DNA of 64,000 nt from contig JAJGOT010000364.1 of assembly GCA_022457155.1 (NCBI GenBank), forward strand, positions 236,001 to 300,000, read 5' to 3'. The DNA comes from Cladopsammia gracilis (Eukaryota; Cnidaria; Anthozoa; Scleractinia; Dendrophylliidae). The notes beneath the pieces are model-generated. The model was not told where the DNA came from and did no database searches. It worked only from the letters and a program-made list of their open reading frames with translations. Position numbers and translations under genes: made by a program. Shown here in pieces: positions 49,601 through 61,600 of this stretch (within the stretch, counting starts at the first letter, position 1; every line of letters begins with the position of its first letter).

Positions 49601-52600
49601 AGGAATGATTTCCGAAGAACGAGAGATTAAAAAAAAAATGCATTGAAAAAGCCGTATGTGAGCTCGAAAAAATAATAATGGTGAATACAATGTAAAATAC
49701 AATACAGTAAATCAAAGGCAATCGAAGGCAATCTTCCGCTTGGTCGCTCGGCCGAGAGGTCTTGGGTGCGAATTGATCATGCGCAAGCGAGTCATTCCCG
49801 GCGGGCAGTTCGTGTTGGCGCTTCTTTTAACGAACTCCCATGTTAATATTACTCGGTTATTACTGTCTTGCTGCTCGCTTTCAGCGCTCAAAACTTCACT
49901 TGCTTTGAAAAGACAACTTGTGATTTGAGCCTTTTTCTCGTTTCACGTTTTCTGACTAAGCTGCATGCAATGTTTTTACAAAATATCAACGATCGCTATG
50001 CATTCGATTGCTTCCAACCTACATCCATCGTCAAATCAAGTTGGCTAGTTGTCAATAAATGCTACACCAATTCAAGCGCTTCATTTTTGCTGCCCTTGTG
50101 ATCCCAAAGGTAAGTAAGCTTATGTTAAAAATGTAAACCAGTTTAAATATTATTTTTGGCTACCTGTACTGAAGATTTTCTACGAATTTCAGGGTTCTGT
50201 CTTGGTGACTGTACGGGCTCACTTCGCAACTTAGGGATTTCACGTTGTAATTTGTTTAGTCTTTTGTTTTAGTCCGTGTGTATTGGTACACCAGAACAGA
50301 ACCAATTTCAGCCTGCTCATTTGAATAAATAGGCTTATAAGAAACTAAAACTTGAATTTTAATATTTCTTTCAATCTTGCAATTCTGTTCAAGTGATGTT
50401 GATTTTTAACATGAAGTACCTGTACAGTATTATTTTCTTATTTGCTGGGGCCTTTGGTCGACCATGCTTAGGAAACCATACTTTACTGTAGGCCATAAGA
50501 CCACTGACTTGTTATGTACACATGCTAAATTGTTGGCGGTAAAACCTTTGGAAAAGGCGAACATTGCTCAGTTAATCAGTACCAAAAATGGCAATAGTCA
50601 GTTCAAGGACGTACAGTATACAAAACATGGACCCAGGTACATGGACCACCTTTAATTTTCGTCAGTTTTAATATAGTATATTTTTTTCTGAATTTTTCTG
50701 TCATTATTATAAAGGATGGACTGGAGACAGGGTATAAAACACAGTCTTCAGTTTAAATAAATATGACATTCAACTTCAAGCAGCCACGTCAAGACACAAG
50801 TACTGTAGAACAAGAAGAACTGGATCCAAGGTACTATAATTATGGGATGCAGACAATCCCATGTGCTTTTCTTTTGGATTTGTTGTGCATGTGCTGTCAA
50901 GAAAATGCTGATAGGCCTGGTGGAGTATAAACAAACACATGTGCAAGCAACCATACTGATGAAAAGACAGTGTCAGATCAAGATAAAGATTGGTTTGTTT
51001 GTTATTTCTACAATGTAGATGCTTTGTGGTTACTTGTGAAGAGCAGTGTTTAAGGTTTGAACATAGCCTCACCTTCCCCTTCCCTCACCGAGAACTCAAA
51101 CTGAAAACACTGCTCTTCGCGAGTATTCACAAAGCACCTACATGTAGAAACAATGAAAACAATTACATGTAGTATGGTGTCTTTGGCATGTGTTTGTTTA
51201 TACTCCACAGGGCTCGAAATTAAAAAAAAAGTTCAGTCGCCATTTTGCGACTAGATACGAAAATCAAGTCGCAAGTTCACAAATTTTAGTCGCAAAATTA
51301 AGTAGCAACAATTAGTTAAAAAATAACTTTGACTAACAAATGATTAACAAGACTGATTTTATTACTTCAACAGCTTTCACGTTATCTCTAATGATGACTG
51401 TACATGTACAGAACGAAACATGCAATACTATAAACTTGGCCGCCACAATCGTAACGATCAAGACATTTTTCTCGATCTTAAAACTAGTGTACAACTCAAA
51501 ATTATATTTTTTGGTGAAATTAGCTTCCAGAAAGGATACAATCTTGGAACATATCCACTTAAACGTCCGTCACCGTTGCGAAATTGATGACCCTTTGGCC
51601 GATTCTACCTGGCCGCGATCGGCCGCGATGACAGCTCTAATCCAGCGGTTTAACAAACAAAAATATGAGCCTGCAATAAGAAACCGCTGCAATGGCGGCC
51701 GCGATCGAGGGAATAGCGTTGCGTCGTAACATTGCGGGTAAAATACGTACAATTTTACCCCATATATTCAAATGTCTACGATAATCAAGGCACACAACAA
51801 TATATTTTTTCAGTTCTTTATTTATTTTGGCAAAAATAGTGGCAAAGTAGCGACTGCTAGGCTTTTTATTTCGTTATTGGCCACGGCGAAAACTACTCGC
51901 AAATTTGCGACTCCTCTGGAAGTTTTAGTCGCAAACACAAAAATTAAGTCGCAAATGTGACCGTATTGGTCGCAATTTCGAGCCCTGCTCCACTAGACTT
52001 TCGTTTTAACCGAATCCAAAAGAAAATCACATGGGATTGTCTGCATGTCATAATACATGTAATAGCACACTGTACAGTGTAGCTTGGGACTTGGCCCAGT
52101 CCTTCTTGTTCTACATGCATCAAAGGAAATCTGTGGGGAGAGCACTAAAACTTCACATCATTGCTCGCCTCCTGCCCCAACAGTACCGGCCAAGAATCGG
52201 ACTGCATACATTGTATAAAATGCAATGTTGGCAAAAGGGTAAAATAGTAGGGAGTTAAATACCAATTGATGTTGAATGTCATATTTATTAAAACTTAAGA
52301 CTGTGTTTTATACCCTGTCCCCAGTCCACAGTCCATCCTTAAATTAGGGACCTTAAGTAAGGTCGACGACAAGCCCTCAGGACGAGGACCGGAAGTGAAA
52401 ATGTCGCTTAGCGCGCTACGGCGTATGCTTCACTCGTCGTCCACATGAAGTTCAGAACGTGAAAACGCCATCTTTGCCGTCCTGGCCGAACGTCAAGAGA
52501 GCGTGAGTTTAAATTTATGTATTTTCATCGTGCTTAGGAAGAAAGTTTATGTTTGGCTTTTGGAATGAAAAGTTAGATATTCTCTAGCCTCCCATCTTTG

Positions 52601-55600
52601 CACGATATTGCATCTTAGTGCGATTTTGAAATATGAAAATTTGCAAACAGTCAAAATTCGGGCTTTGAGGGATTTGCATCTTGTCAGCAAAACATTTAAG
52701 TTAAGAAGGTGAAATCGAGAACTTACAAAGCGATTTCTTTAATTCCGACCTATATGTCATCTTTTACATTTGTTTTAGGCCGTAAATTTTCATGCCGTTA
52801 AGGTCATTTTAGAGTGTAAATTTCCGAAAAATTAGCTTATATTTTGATGTAAATATTTGCTCATGTAGTAGCAAAAACTCATCTTTATCTAGAATACCGT
52901 TGTCATAACTCAAAAGAAGTAGGTCTTGGACCTCGTGAAAAGAAGACATGATAAAATTATTGGACTGTTTCTAGATTTTCACGAAAAAATGAGCACTGTA
53001 TCGTTACATGTCCTCGTCCATGTCCAAGCGCGCGCTTAACATTTTAGTTTTCCCACCGTGAACGACGTCCTTGGCCCATTCCTTCAGCAATTCTACTCGT
53101 CGTTGTCGTCCAACTCGTCGTCGTTGCTTAAGGTCTCTATTGACAAAAATTAGGGGTGGTCTATCAGATTGTCCATGGACCCGGGTCCATGTTTTGTAAA
53201 CGTCCTCAGTTCAGTGTATTTTTTAGTTTGATTATCATACATGTACAGCTGTAGTTCACAAATGTCATATCAGATGGCTCTTTGTAAAGAGAAAGGGCAA
53301 CCAGAAAAGTAGGCAATTTTAATTTGTTGCTGTACATGTACATGTATGTTGATTGATCATGTAGCTGTTGCATCTTCACTTATTTTTTTTTCTTTAGTCT
53401 GTGTGAGATATATGGAATGTTTGCTAATGAGGATAAAACAAAAATGGAATCAAGGATAGTTTTAAGCACAACATAGGCTGTGCTTCAAATCTACATTATT
53501 GGTGCCAGCTTATAAGTTTTGTGAAAAGCTACATGTTTGTACACTTTCTGATCACCCAAGGTCAAAAGTGATATGCTACGGGCCACTGTGTATTGCTAGA
53601 GCACAGCCCAACAATGCAAAATTTTACCTTTGGGCAACCAGGAAATCTTTTTTTTTGCACCAAACTTATACTGTATGCTGAGCACCCCAGATTTCAAGTG
53701 CTTGGAGATTTCGGGCCCCCAACTATTTTTCTTAGAGCACAGCCTTGGTTGTCTAATACTTGTACAGGTGTACATGTATGCAGTCAAAGTTTATAGTTTT
53801 TGATCTAAATGGTGACTATTTCCTTTATTTCTTAGAAAACTGAGTGACAAAACTACAGTACTAAAACACGCAGTAATGAAAAAGATGTACAGTGTACATG
53901 TACAATTGTAGAATGGTCTGAGCCAGAGGTATGTGTATACTATCTTTCATCTTGCAGCAATGGAACTTGTTGATTAATTTTATTTTGACTAACCCCCAGC
54001 CTGATACATGTACACTGTATTGCAAGTTACAATGCATTGCATCGCCATGAGAATTCCTCTTGATTTCTAACTTTCCCATGCATGTAAGAGTGCATGTGGG
54101 CATCATAGACATCAATATTACTGTATATGTAACTTCTGCTTATGGACTCCACCTGTCTCTTTGAGGATAGATTCTGTTGTCATGGTCTCAATAGCACAAC
54201 CCAGAGTAGACTTTAAACTATGCAGGAGTTGCGTGACTCTGTGTTGTGTTTATACATGTACAGGAGCATAATTTGCACTGTTCTTGCATGTATAATTATG
54301 ATAGACACATGAACATAGAGCAGTTGGTTTCAAATTAAACTGTGATAATGAATTGGTGGGGGAGTGAAACAAAATGTTAGTGTTATCAGCCTTGTTGATA
54401 AAGTAAATTGCCACCATATATGTATAAAAGGATTAAAAAGGTAATGTTTTTTAGTGCTAGTCCTCAAAACATCAGCCTTAATTTACTGTACATTGTGCGT
54501 ATCAACAATTCAGTTGATCAAACTAATCTACACGTAAACAATGAAACAACTGACATTATTCTTCTAACAATTTTTTTTTTCTAATTACAAAACAGAACAA
54601 CAGGGTACACTGTAGAAGAAGATACATGTACATTGTAGTGATGATTGCAGTGACACTGTGCATGACAACACGCAAGTAAGTATGTTGTTATGAATTAAGC
54701 CCTGAATAAAGAAATAAACAAACAAACACATGCACAAGCAACCATACTGATGAATAGTGTCAAAACAAGATAAAAATTGGTTTTGTTTGTTATTATTTCT
54801 TGATGCTTTGTGGTTACTCGCGAAGTGCAGTGTTTAAGGTTCGAACGTACATGTGTAGCCTCACCTTCCCCCCTCCCTCCCCCTTCTCTTACTCACTACA
54901 TTGTACATATTACCAGCAGGAACACTGGGAAACTAACACACTTTAAGAAAAGTGAAACAGGAAAACTCATTTATAAATTTTTGAGAGCTTGAGCATTTGC
55001 ACTGACTTGCTGATATTTGAAGTCCTGGGTCAATCAGTTTTTACTTCCCAAGTTGTTTAAGTGTTCACTTTACCCTTGCAGTGCCTTGTTGCACATTAGG
55101 AGTAAATGAGTACTGCCACATTACCAGACAACATGCAGTCTTTTTTGTGATAACGGCATTCCAACCAGAGGAGTAACAGCGTATTTAGAGTGTGCAGAAT
55201 TCCTCTGGCTTTTGTTTCAATTCATTATTTTTGTGATATGATGCTCTGTTTTCTTAACTTAATGATAACCAATAAATTATGACTCCCTGTACATAGATTA
55301 ATTCCTTGTGAAAACACTTACCCTACATGTATACTGTCAGTCAAAAATGTTATTTTTCTGGTTCATAATTTATAGATTGAGGACAGAACCAAGGATAACA
55401 AACAACCTGATGCTGTTGAAACAGAATCTAGTATATAGTAAGTTGACACATTTATAATGGGATTGATATTTGTGGTGGTTAGATACAGGAAATTCAACAT
55501 CATTTTGATGAGTTTGTTGAATAAGCTGATTTATTATATTGCAAGGTTACCCGTTACTAGGCAGGGATGACAACATTGAGTAGGAGAAAAGGCAGGTTGT

Positions 55601-58600
55601 GAAGCAAGAGCGGTGGCTCTTCAAGGCTGTGGTCTGAGAAAGATTGCAGGAAACCGAAAGCTCTGAACCTGTGAAAAACCTGGGTGCCCAGCATTATGAG
55701 TTTTATGCAAAAACTTAGATTTCCTAGTTGACTCAGGGCAAAAGTTAAGTTACCAGGAAACACCAGACACTGCTGGAGCAAAGCCTTGTTCTTGTATATC
55801 ACAAAACCTTAAGTTTTCGACCTACCGTGTGTACAGTGTAGGACATGGCTACATTTTCCAAAATTTTGAAAAGCTAGTGTGAGACTAGTTGGTTTGATGG
55901 AGTTCTCAAACTCATTGTTTAAAATAATTATATAAAAAAATACATTCTGACTTGCATTATTTTGTTTCCTTTCAGATTTCAGCATCCTATGCATCAATTA
56001 CTGCATTGTTTTTCTGAAGGCCAAGAAACTTAGTGATGTAAAGTAATAAATTTCAAAAAGGAGCTGACCAAATTGGGCATGACTTTTCCAAAAAGGTCAA
56101 ACATAATTATTCCAAAGAAGCTTTAGTCATAAAGTATAAAAGATTACATTAAAAATTTATGTCAAATACATATGGAAACATTATTGAAGGGAAGTTTATA
56201 ATAATTTTATATGTTAGGGACGGACCATTTAATTTTTGTGGGAGGTGGGCAATTTCTTCTGAGCATGTATTTTTTTTCCAGCATCACTATTTGCAAGAAT
56301 TTTTTTTCACGTGCTTTCTTGTGCACGATTTTTTTCTCTTAAATTTCTTCTGCAGGAATTTTTTTTTTTGGTAATTGCCCAACCCCCCCCCCCCCCCCCC
56401 CCACAAAAATTAAATGGTCCGTCCCTTAGGCCAAGGCAAACATTAATGTTACAGTTTATTACATGTGATTATTTATTTATAATCCAACCCACATAAGTAA
56501 ATATTAAGTGAGAATTTATTTTAAAAATGCTATACAGTATTGTAGTGCTATTTTCATGAAAGTACAATAGCCCTTATCGTAGATGAGTACGCCACGCCAA
56601 CATATCAGCGGTTTCTCGCTTTCTTGACCCTATAGTCTCATTTTGATGTTTACGAGAACCACTGACGACATGAGCGTAAACATCAAAACGGGACTATAGG
56701 GTCAAGAATGCGAGAAACCGCTGATATGTTGCCGTGGCTTACTCATCTACGATAAGGGCCATTGATGAATTTAATGTCTTATTTAATTTTTTTTATAGAA
56801 GTATTTCCCACGTATCAGACCATTATGTGTGTTGTATTTTAGGTTTTATTTGACAGCATTTAGGTTTTATTTATCAGAATTTTTATGCATTTTAATTAAA
56901 TTATAGAGAGAACAAAATTATTATAGAGAATTATTAGATTTACCTTCTAAAAAAATCATTATTTGGAGTTGTAGATAAGATTTTTATGCAGTTTTTCTCC
57001 CTGAGATTGTCTATGATTGGTTTCTTTGGGCATACCACTTTTAGAGGAAATATATAGCTTAATCAAGATTTAACAGATTGAAATATATCTTAATGAACAC
57101 TTTCATGTAACTTTGTTAAAATTTGATTGTGCTGTATAATGAGACTTGAGCTACATGTATGTCACATACTGGGCACCTGTCAGACACCATTTTGAAACAT
57201 AAGCATAGCAGGGAATTATGGGTATGTAAAGCAGTGGATTGAGGGTCAAGTGCTTCCAAGCAACGAAATATGCTTTTGCACAGAGAGCCAGTGCTCACTT
57301 AAGTGCCCGATAATTAATTCTCAAGCACCAAGTGTGAACTGAGCCTTACTGAAGACCTTTTAATTTCACTTAATACAATGTATAACTCTGGTGTTTAAAA
57401 TCATACATTTTAAAACAGTTGCATTCCGCTGCCATTAGTTTTATTTGAACTTCAGAGTTAGGGCCTGGTCGCACTACAGTCAAAAACAAAAATCCGCCCG
57501 TGCAAAATGACATACAATGTAAAAACAGAAACATTCCACAAAAAGCACGTCCCACCAGAGCGGTTTCTTTTGTTTTCCTCGATTTTTGCATAGGTGGATT
57601 TTTGTTTTTGACTGTAGTGCGACCAGGCCCTTATTAAACAAAAGGCAGTAAAGTTGTTCAATCCTTTTGTTTAACTGTAGCAACATTTTTCTTCCTACAG
57701 CTAGATTTTATTGAGTAATGTAGACATTTTGGAAGAATTTATATTTACAATAAAATTTTAGAAATTTACAGACATATGAACTTCTCTGAGACATTTGTGT
57801 GGTTTATTTGTGGACATTTAACTAACATTTTATGCAATGTTTCGTTTACTTTTAACAGATATTTTAGTGAGATTTTATGCTATGCATGTTTCAAGCGTTC
57901 CTTTTATACATGCTGATTTTACAGAGAAAATGTGGACATTTTGAATAGATTTAGTACAATAAAATACATACATTTTACGAACATTGTATGTACTTTTTTG
58001 TGACATTTTGTGTAGTTTTTTTTGTGTACATTTTACAAACATTTCACTAATTTTTTTTTTACTCACTTTTTACAGAGATAATAAGGAGATTTTATATTTA
58101 CTGGTTTACAGAGATTTTTTTCTCGTGCCATTTTACAGAGAAAGTAGAAAGATTTTACAGAGATTTGTTGTTTGTAACATAAAATCTCTGTAAATTTTAC
58201 ACAAAATTTACAAGAAAAACATCAAGATTACATACACATTCTATGCGATCTTAGCGCAGAAAATGTGCTGTAATTTACAGACTTTTTACGAAGTTACAAA
58301 ATCTCTGTGAATGTGCACGTTTACAGAGTTCGTAATTTACAAAGGAAATGTAGACATTTTACAGAGATTTAACTAACTTTAGTGAAGTCTGTAAGTGGTT
58401 CAAGTTTTCCAGTGAAATTTATTCCAAGACCGGTGTTAATATATACAAATTATGGAGCAGTATCCCTGTTGAGATGCCATCTATTAAGCGTAATAGACTG
58501 CATAATAACCCTACCTTGTGAGGCTTACTTGAAGTGGTGTTCACACTTGTTTCTGTGTTATTGCATCTGGCCATCAGCATATTTACCACATCAAATTTTT

Positions 58601-61600
58601 GTAACTTAATGGCGACATCTAAAGGATCTCTGCGCCCTTTTTGAGGACTAGCACTCGCTTTGTGATCCATTAAGATGCTAATGAACTTCGACAGGTCTGG
58701 AAAATCGCAGTGAATGACTTCCTCTAAAGGGACACTACTTGCGTCACATCCTGTTCCCAGGCCCCCTGATCCTTTCTGAGCGCGTTTTTCTCCTCCACCG
58801 CCCATGAAGAGAAGATGAAGTCGGTCCCAGTTTTTTTCGGCTACAGCATTATCGATAACCGTTTGAAGTATATTTCGAGGAATGCTGTAATCAATATCTG
58901 ATGTGCCACCTTAAAAAAAATACGTAATATGAAATGGGCTAAAGAAGTTTTTAAACACTCATGAAAAGGATGACTAATAATAATAATAATAATACATGAT
59001 AGATTGGAGGTTATGCATGCTCACAGTGGCTAAAAAACATATATCAGAGTATAGAATACAGAAAAGCTTGTGTTAATGGGGATGACTGAGCATGCCATCA
59101 GATCCCCCTACATTTAAGCGCCCTTGGTGCTATATTTCGTCTATTGGGTTACATGATGAAAACTCCTAGCGCGCTACGTCCTTGCATTTTATTTCAGCTT
59201 TCGTTTTAGCTCAAATTCTATATCATAAAGCAATAATTCAGTTATGATCCAGCATATAAAAGGGCATAAAAGTTTGTTATACTAATAATTATCAATTATT
59301 GAATGAGGTTGAGAAAAACACACGGTGCAAAGCTGTTTTGCTGCGAATAATTGTTCTGCTGCCGTCCTTTACAATGCAGTTTTGCGAGCGCGCTCGGTGA
59401 TCGAATGATAAAACAATTATTGAACTCGGCTGTCGCAAAATATCGTGATTTGTCAGTGTCTCGTAGATCTGCTCGCCACTGACAAATCACGATATTTTTC
59501 TCAACCACCTCCAATAATTTTTTAATTGTCGTTTGTCTCACGATTTAGTCAATTAAGATACATCGCGACGTTTCGACTGCTTACTGCTTATCTTCATCAG
59601 GCGATGAGGTCGATTGATTACGCATCACCATAAGTATTACCATGGTCAGCTGTGATTGGCGGAACGCCATCCTCATTATCCCAGTTAGAAACTGTTCTTT
59701 CTGCGGTGTACCTTTCTCCTGTTGTTGTGTTTCTTGACCGTTGGCATCCACACTCTGGGAATTTCAATTCCGCTAGCCTTGTTGATGTTGTTTGGGTGAA
59801 GTCTTATGTGGATAGCCTCTTTACACGACGTGTGCACCTTTGTGGGTCTCGATCAATAAAGTTTACCTCGTTCCACAGTGGATAATGGCCGGTCTCGTGG
59901 ACGTAATCTGAAACAGCTGAAGCCTGGGTGCAAACGAGTGCTCCCTAATTCTCGATTTCATACATGGGGCTCCCTGTTTCCCCGATGTAGACTTTGCCGC
60001 ATTTACGGGGAATCTTGTTAACTACACTATCTTGTTTGATCGGTTCGAGAGGGTATGAACGCCTTGGTAGGGAACTTAAGCAACAGACGTTTTCGGGGCG
60101 ACTTCAGCCGGAAATGATGCCAAGATTTGTGCGATACTGCGCATGCTCTAGCAAGCTTCCCTGCCGTCGCGGCCCCGTCGGCGAGGTGAAGATAGAGAGT
60201 TTGTCGTTGTGGTGAAAACGTGTTTTAAACTTTCATTTTCGTCATTTTCGATTGTAGGCAGCGACGAGGACTGTGACACTCCCTAAACATAAGGCAAAAT
60301 TCCCGAAGCGTGGAAACCAACGGTCAAGAAACACAACAACAGGAGAATGGTACCAGTGGACCGCAGAGAACAGCTTCTCACCGGAATAATGAGGAAAGAG
60401 TTCCACCAATCACAGGCGTCACCATCGTGATATTAATGGTGACGCGTTATCAGTCGCTGTTAGTAACTGTACCTGGTAGTGCGAATGCCACTGATAGAAG
60501 TTGAGTGAGGGTATCCACTCTATGGTGTTCTAAAGTAGAGGAATCACTAAGCAACAGCTGAAGTGATCTTGAAAATGCCTTCATCGCTTCGCTGTACTTT
60601 TCTCGTGTATGGAGACAAGACCCCAGGCGATACTGCGCCTAAATGAAGTCACATAAAAATAATAAATTGGCGGACGATATTTCATGGAACTCCATGTTTA
60701 TGCGTCGACATGCAGGATTCGTTTCTATTTTTTACCACTAACCAAAACAGTAATCGTTTTTGTGGCGATGAAATTATAGTGTGTTAGTGAAATGTTAGCT
60801 TCAAATCAGTCACCTTAACCCATCCGGCTGAGTTGATGGATATATCGGCTTGCAAATGCTTCCTCTAGATTCAAACTAGCTGAAGCCTGGTTTTCAGTAG
60901 AGATTCAAGCACAAACCCTAGCTAAACAGCACTTAATTCAAAGTGAAGAAGGACTCTAGGCAAGTAAAAGTATAAAAAGGACAGACAGCAACAAGCTGCT
61001 AATAGTCTTGACGTTCGAAGCGGCCTAATTGTATAAGCCATTTGCAACCTTACCTTAGCCCAACTGGGATTATTATCTACACATTGTTTGGCATCCTGAA
61101 AAGCCTCTTCAGCCTTTCCCTGCTTTTGGTACATCAAACATCGATTTGAAAAAATAGTCGCTTTAAGATACTTTTCTTCCGAAGGCACAAAGTTCAGTGC
61201 GAGGGAATAACAGGCGATCGCTAGATCCGTTGAATTTGCGATTGCTTTAACATTGGAAACATCATTTCCTCTTTTCCTCCATCTGTCTGCTTCCTCCTGT
61301 GTTGAAATGAGTTGAGAAAATAGTTACAATAGAAAGCAATTAAATATATTTTTAAATAAAAATTGATGAAATGTTTACGCAGTTTGCGGAAACATTTCCT
61401 TGCTAATTTTGAGTTTAGGGGCCCAGTGAAATTATTCCTGGAAAATCTTCAACCCTTGGTCTCTGTGTACGCAAACTGATCGGTTTTCTTTTGAACTTAA
61501 GCACATATTATGTTATATTTATTTTCTTATTAAATGAAATTGAAACCATTATTTAAACACAATGAAATTTAAAGCTTAACAGCTTGTGGGGTCGTGTATA

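Larger units (their letters stand above)
45879..58423. mobile_element. 12.5-kb unit bounded by 41-bp inverted repeats, filling one gene A intron
   Basis: The left end (45879-45919) and right end (58383-58423) match in opposite orientation at 38 of 41 positions, beginning AATAAATTTCACTGGAAAA. The first and last 450-700 bp are packed with TTTACAGA/TCTGTAAA-type motifs in both orientations. Inside are a LINE 3' fragment, a 35-bp tandem array with the same motif, a Penelope fragment and several nested MITEs. No transposase was recognised. It begins 37 bp from the acceptor of exon 45488-45841 and ends 91 bp from the donor of exon 58515-58909. A clear target-site duplication was not found. Confidence 0.65.
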
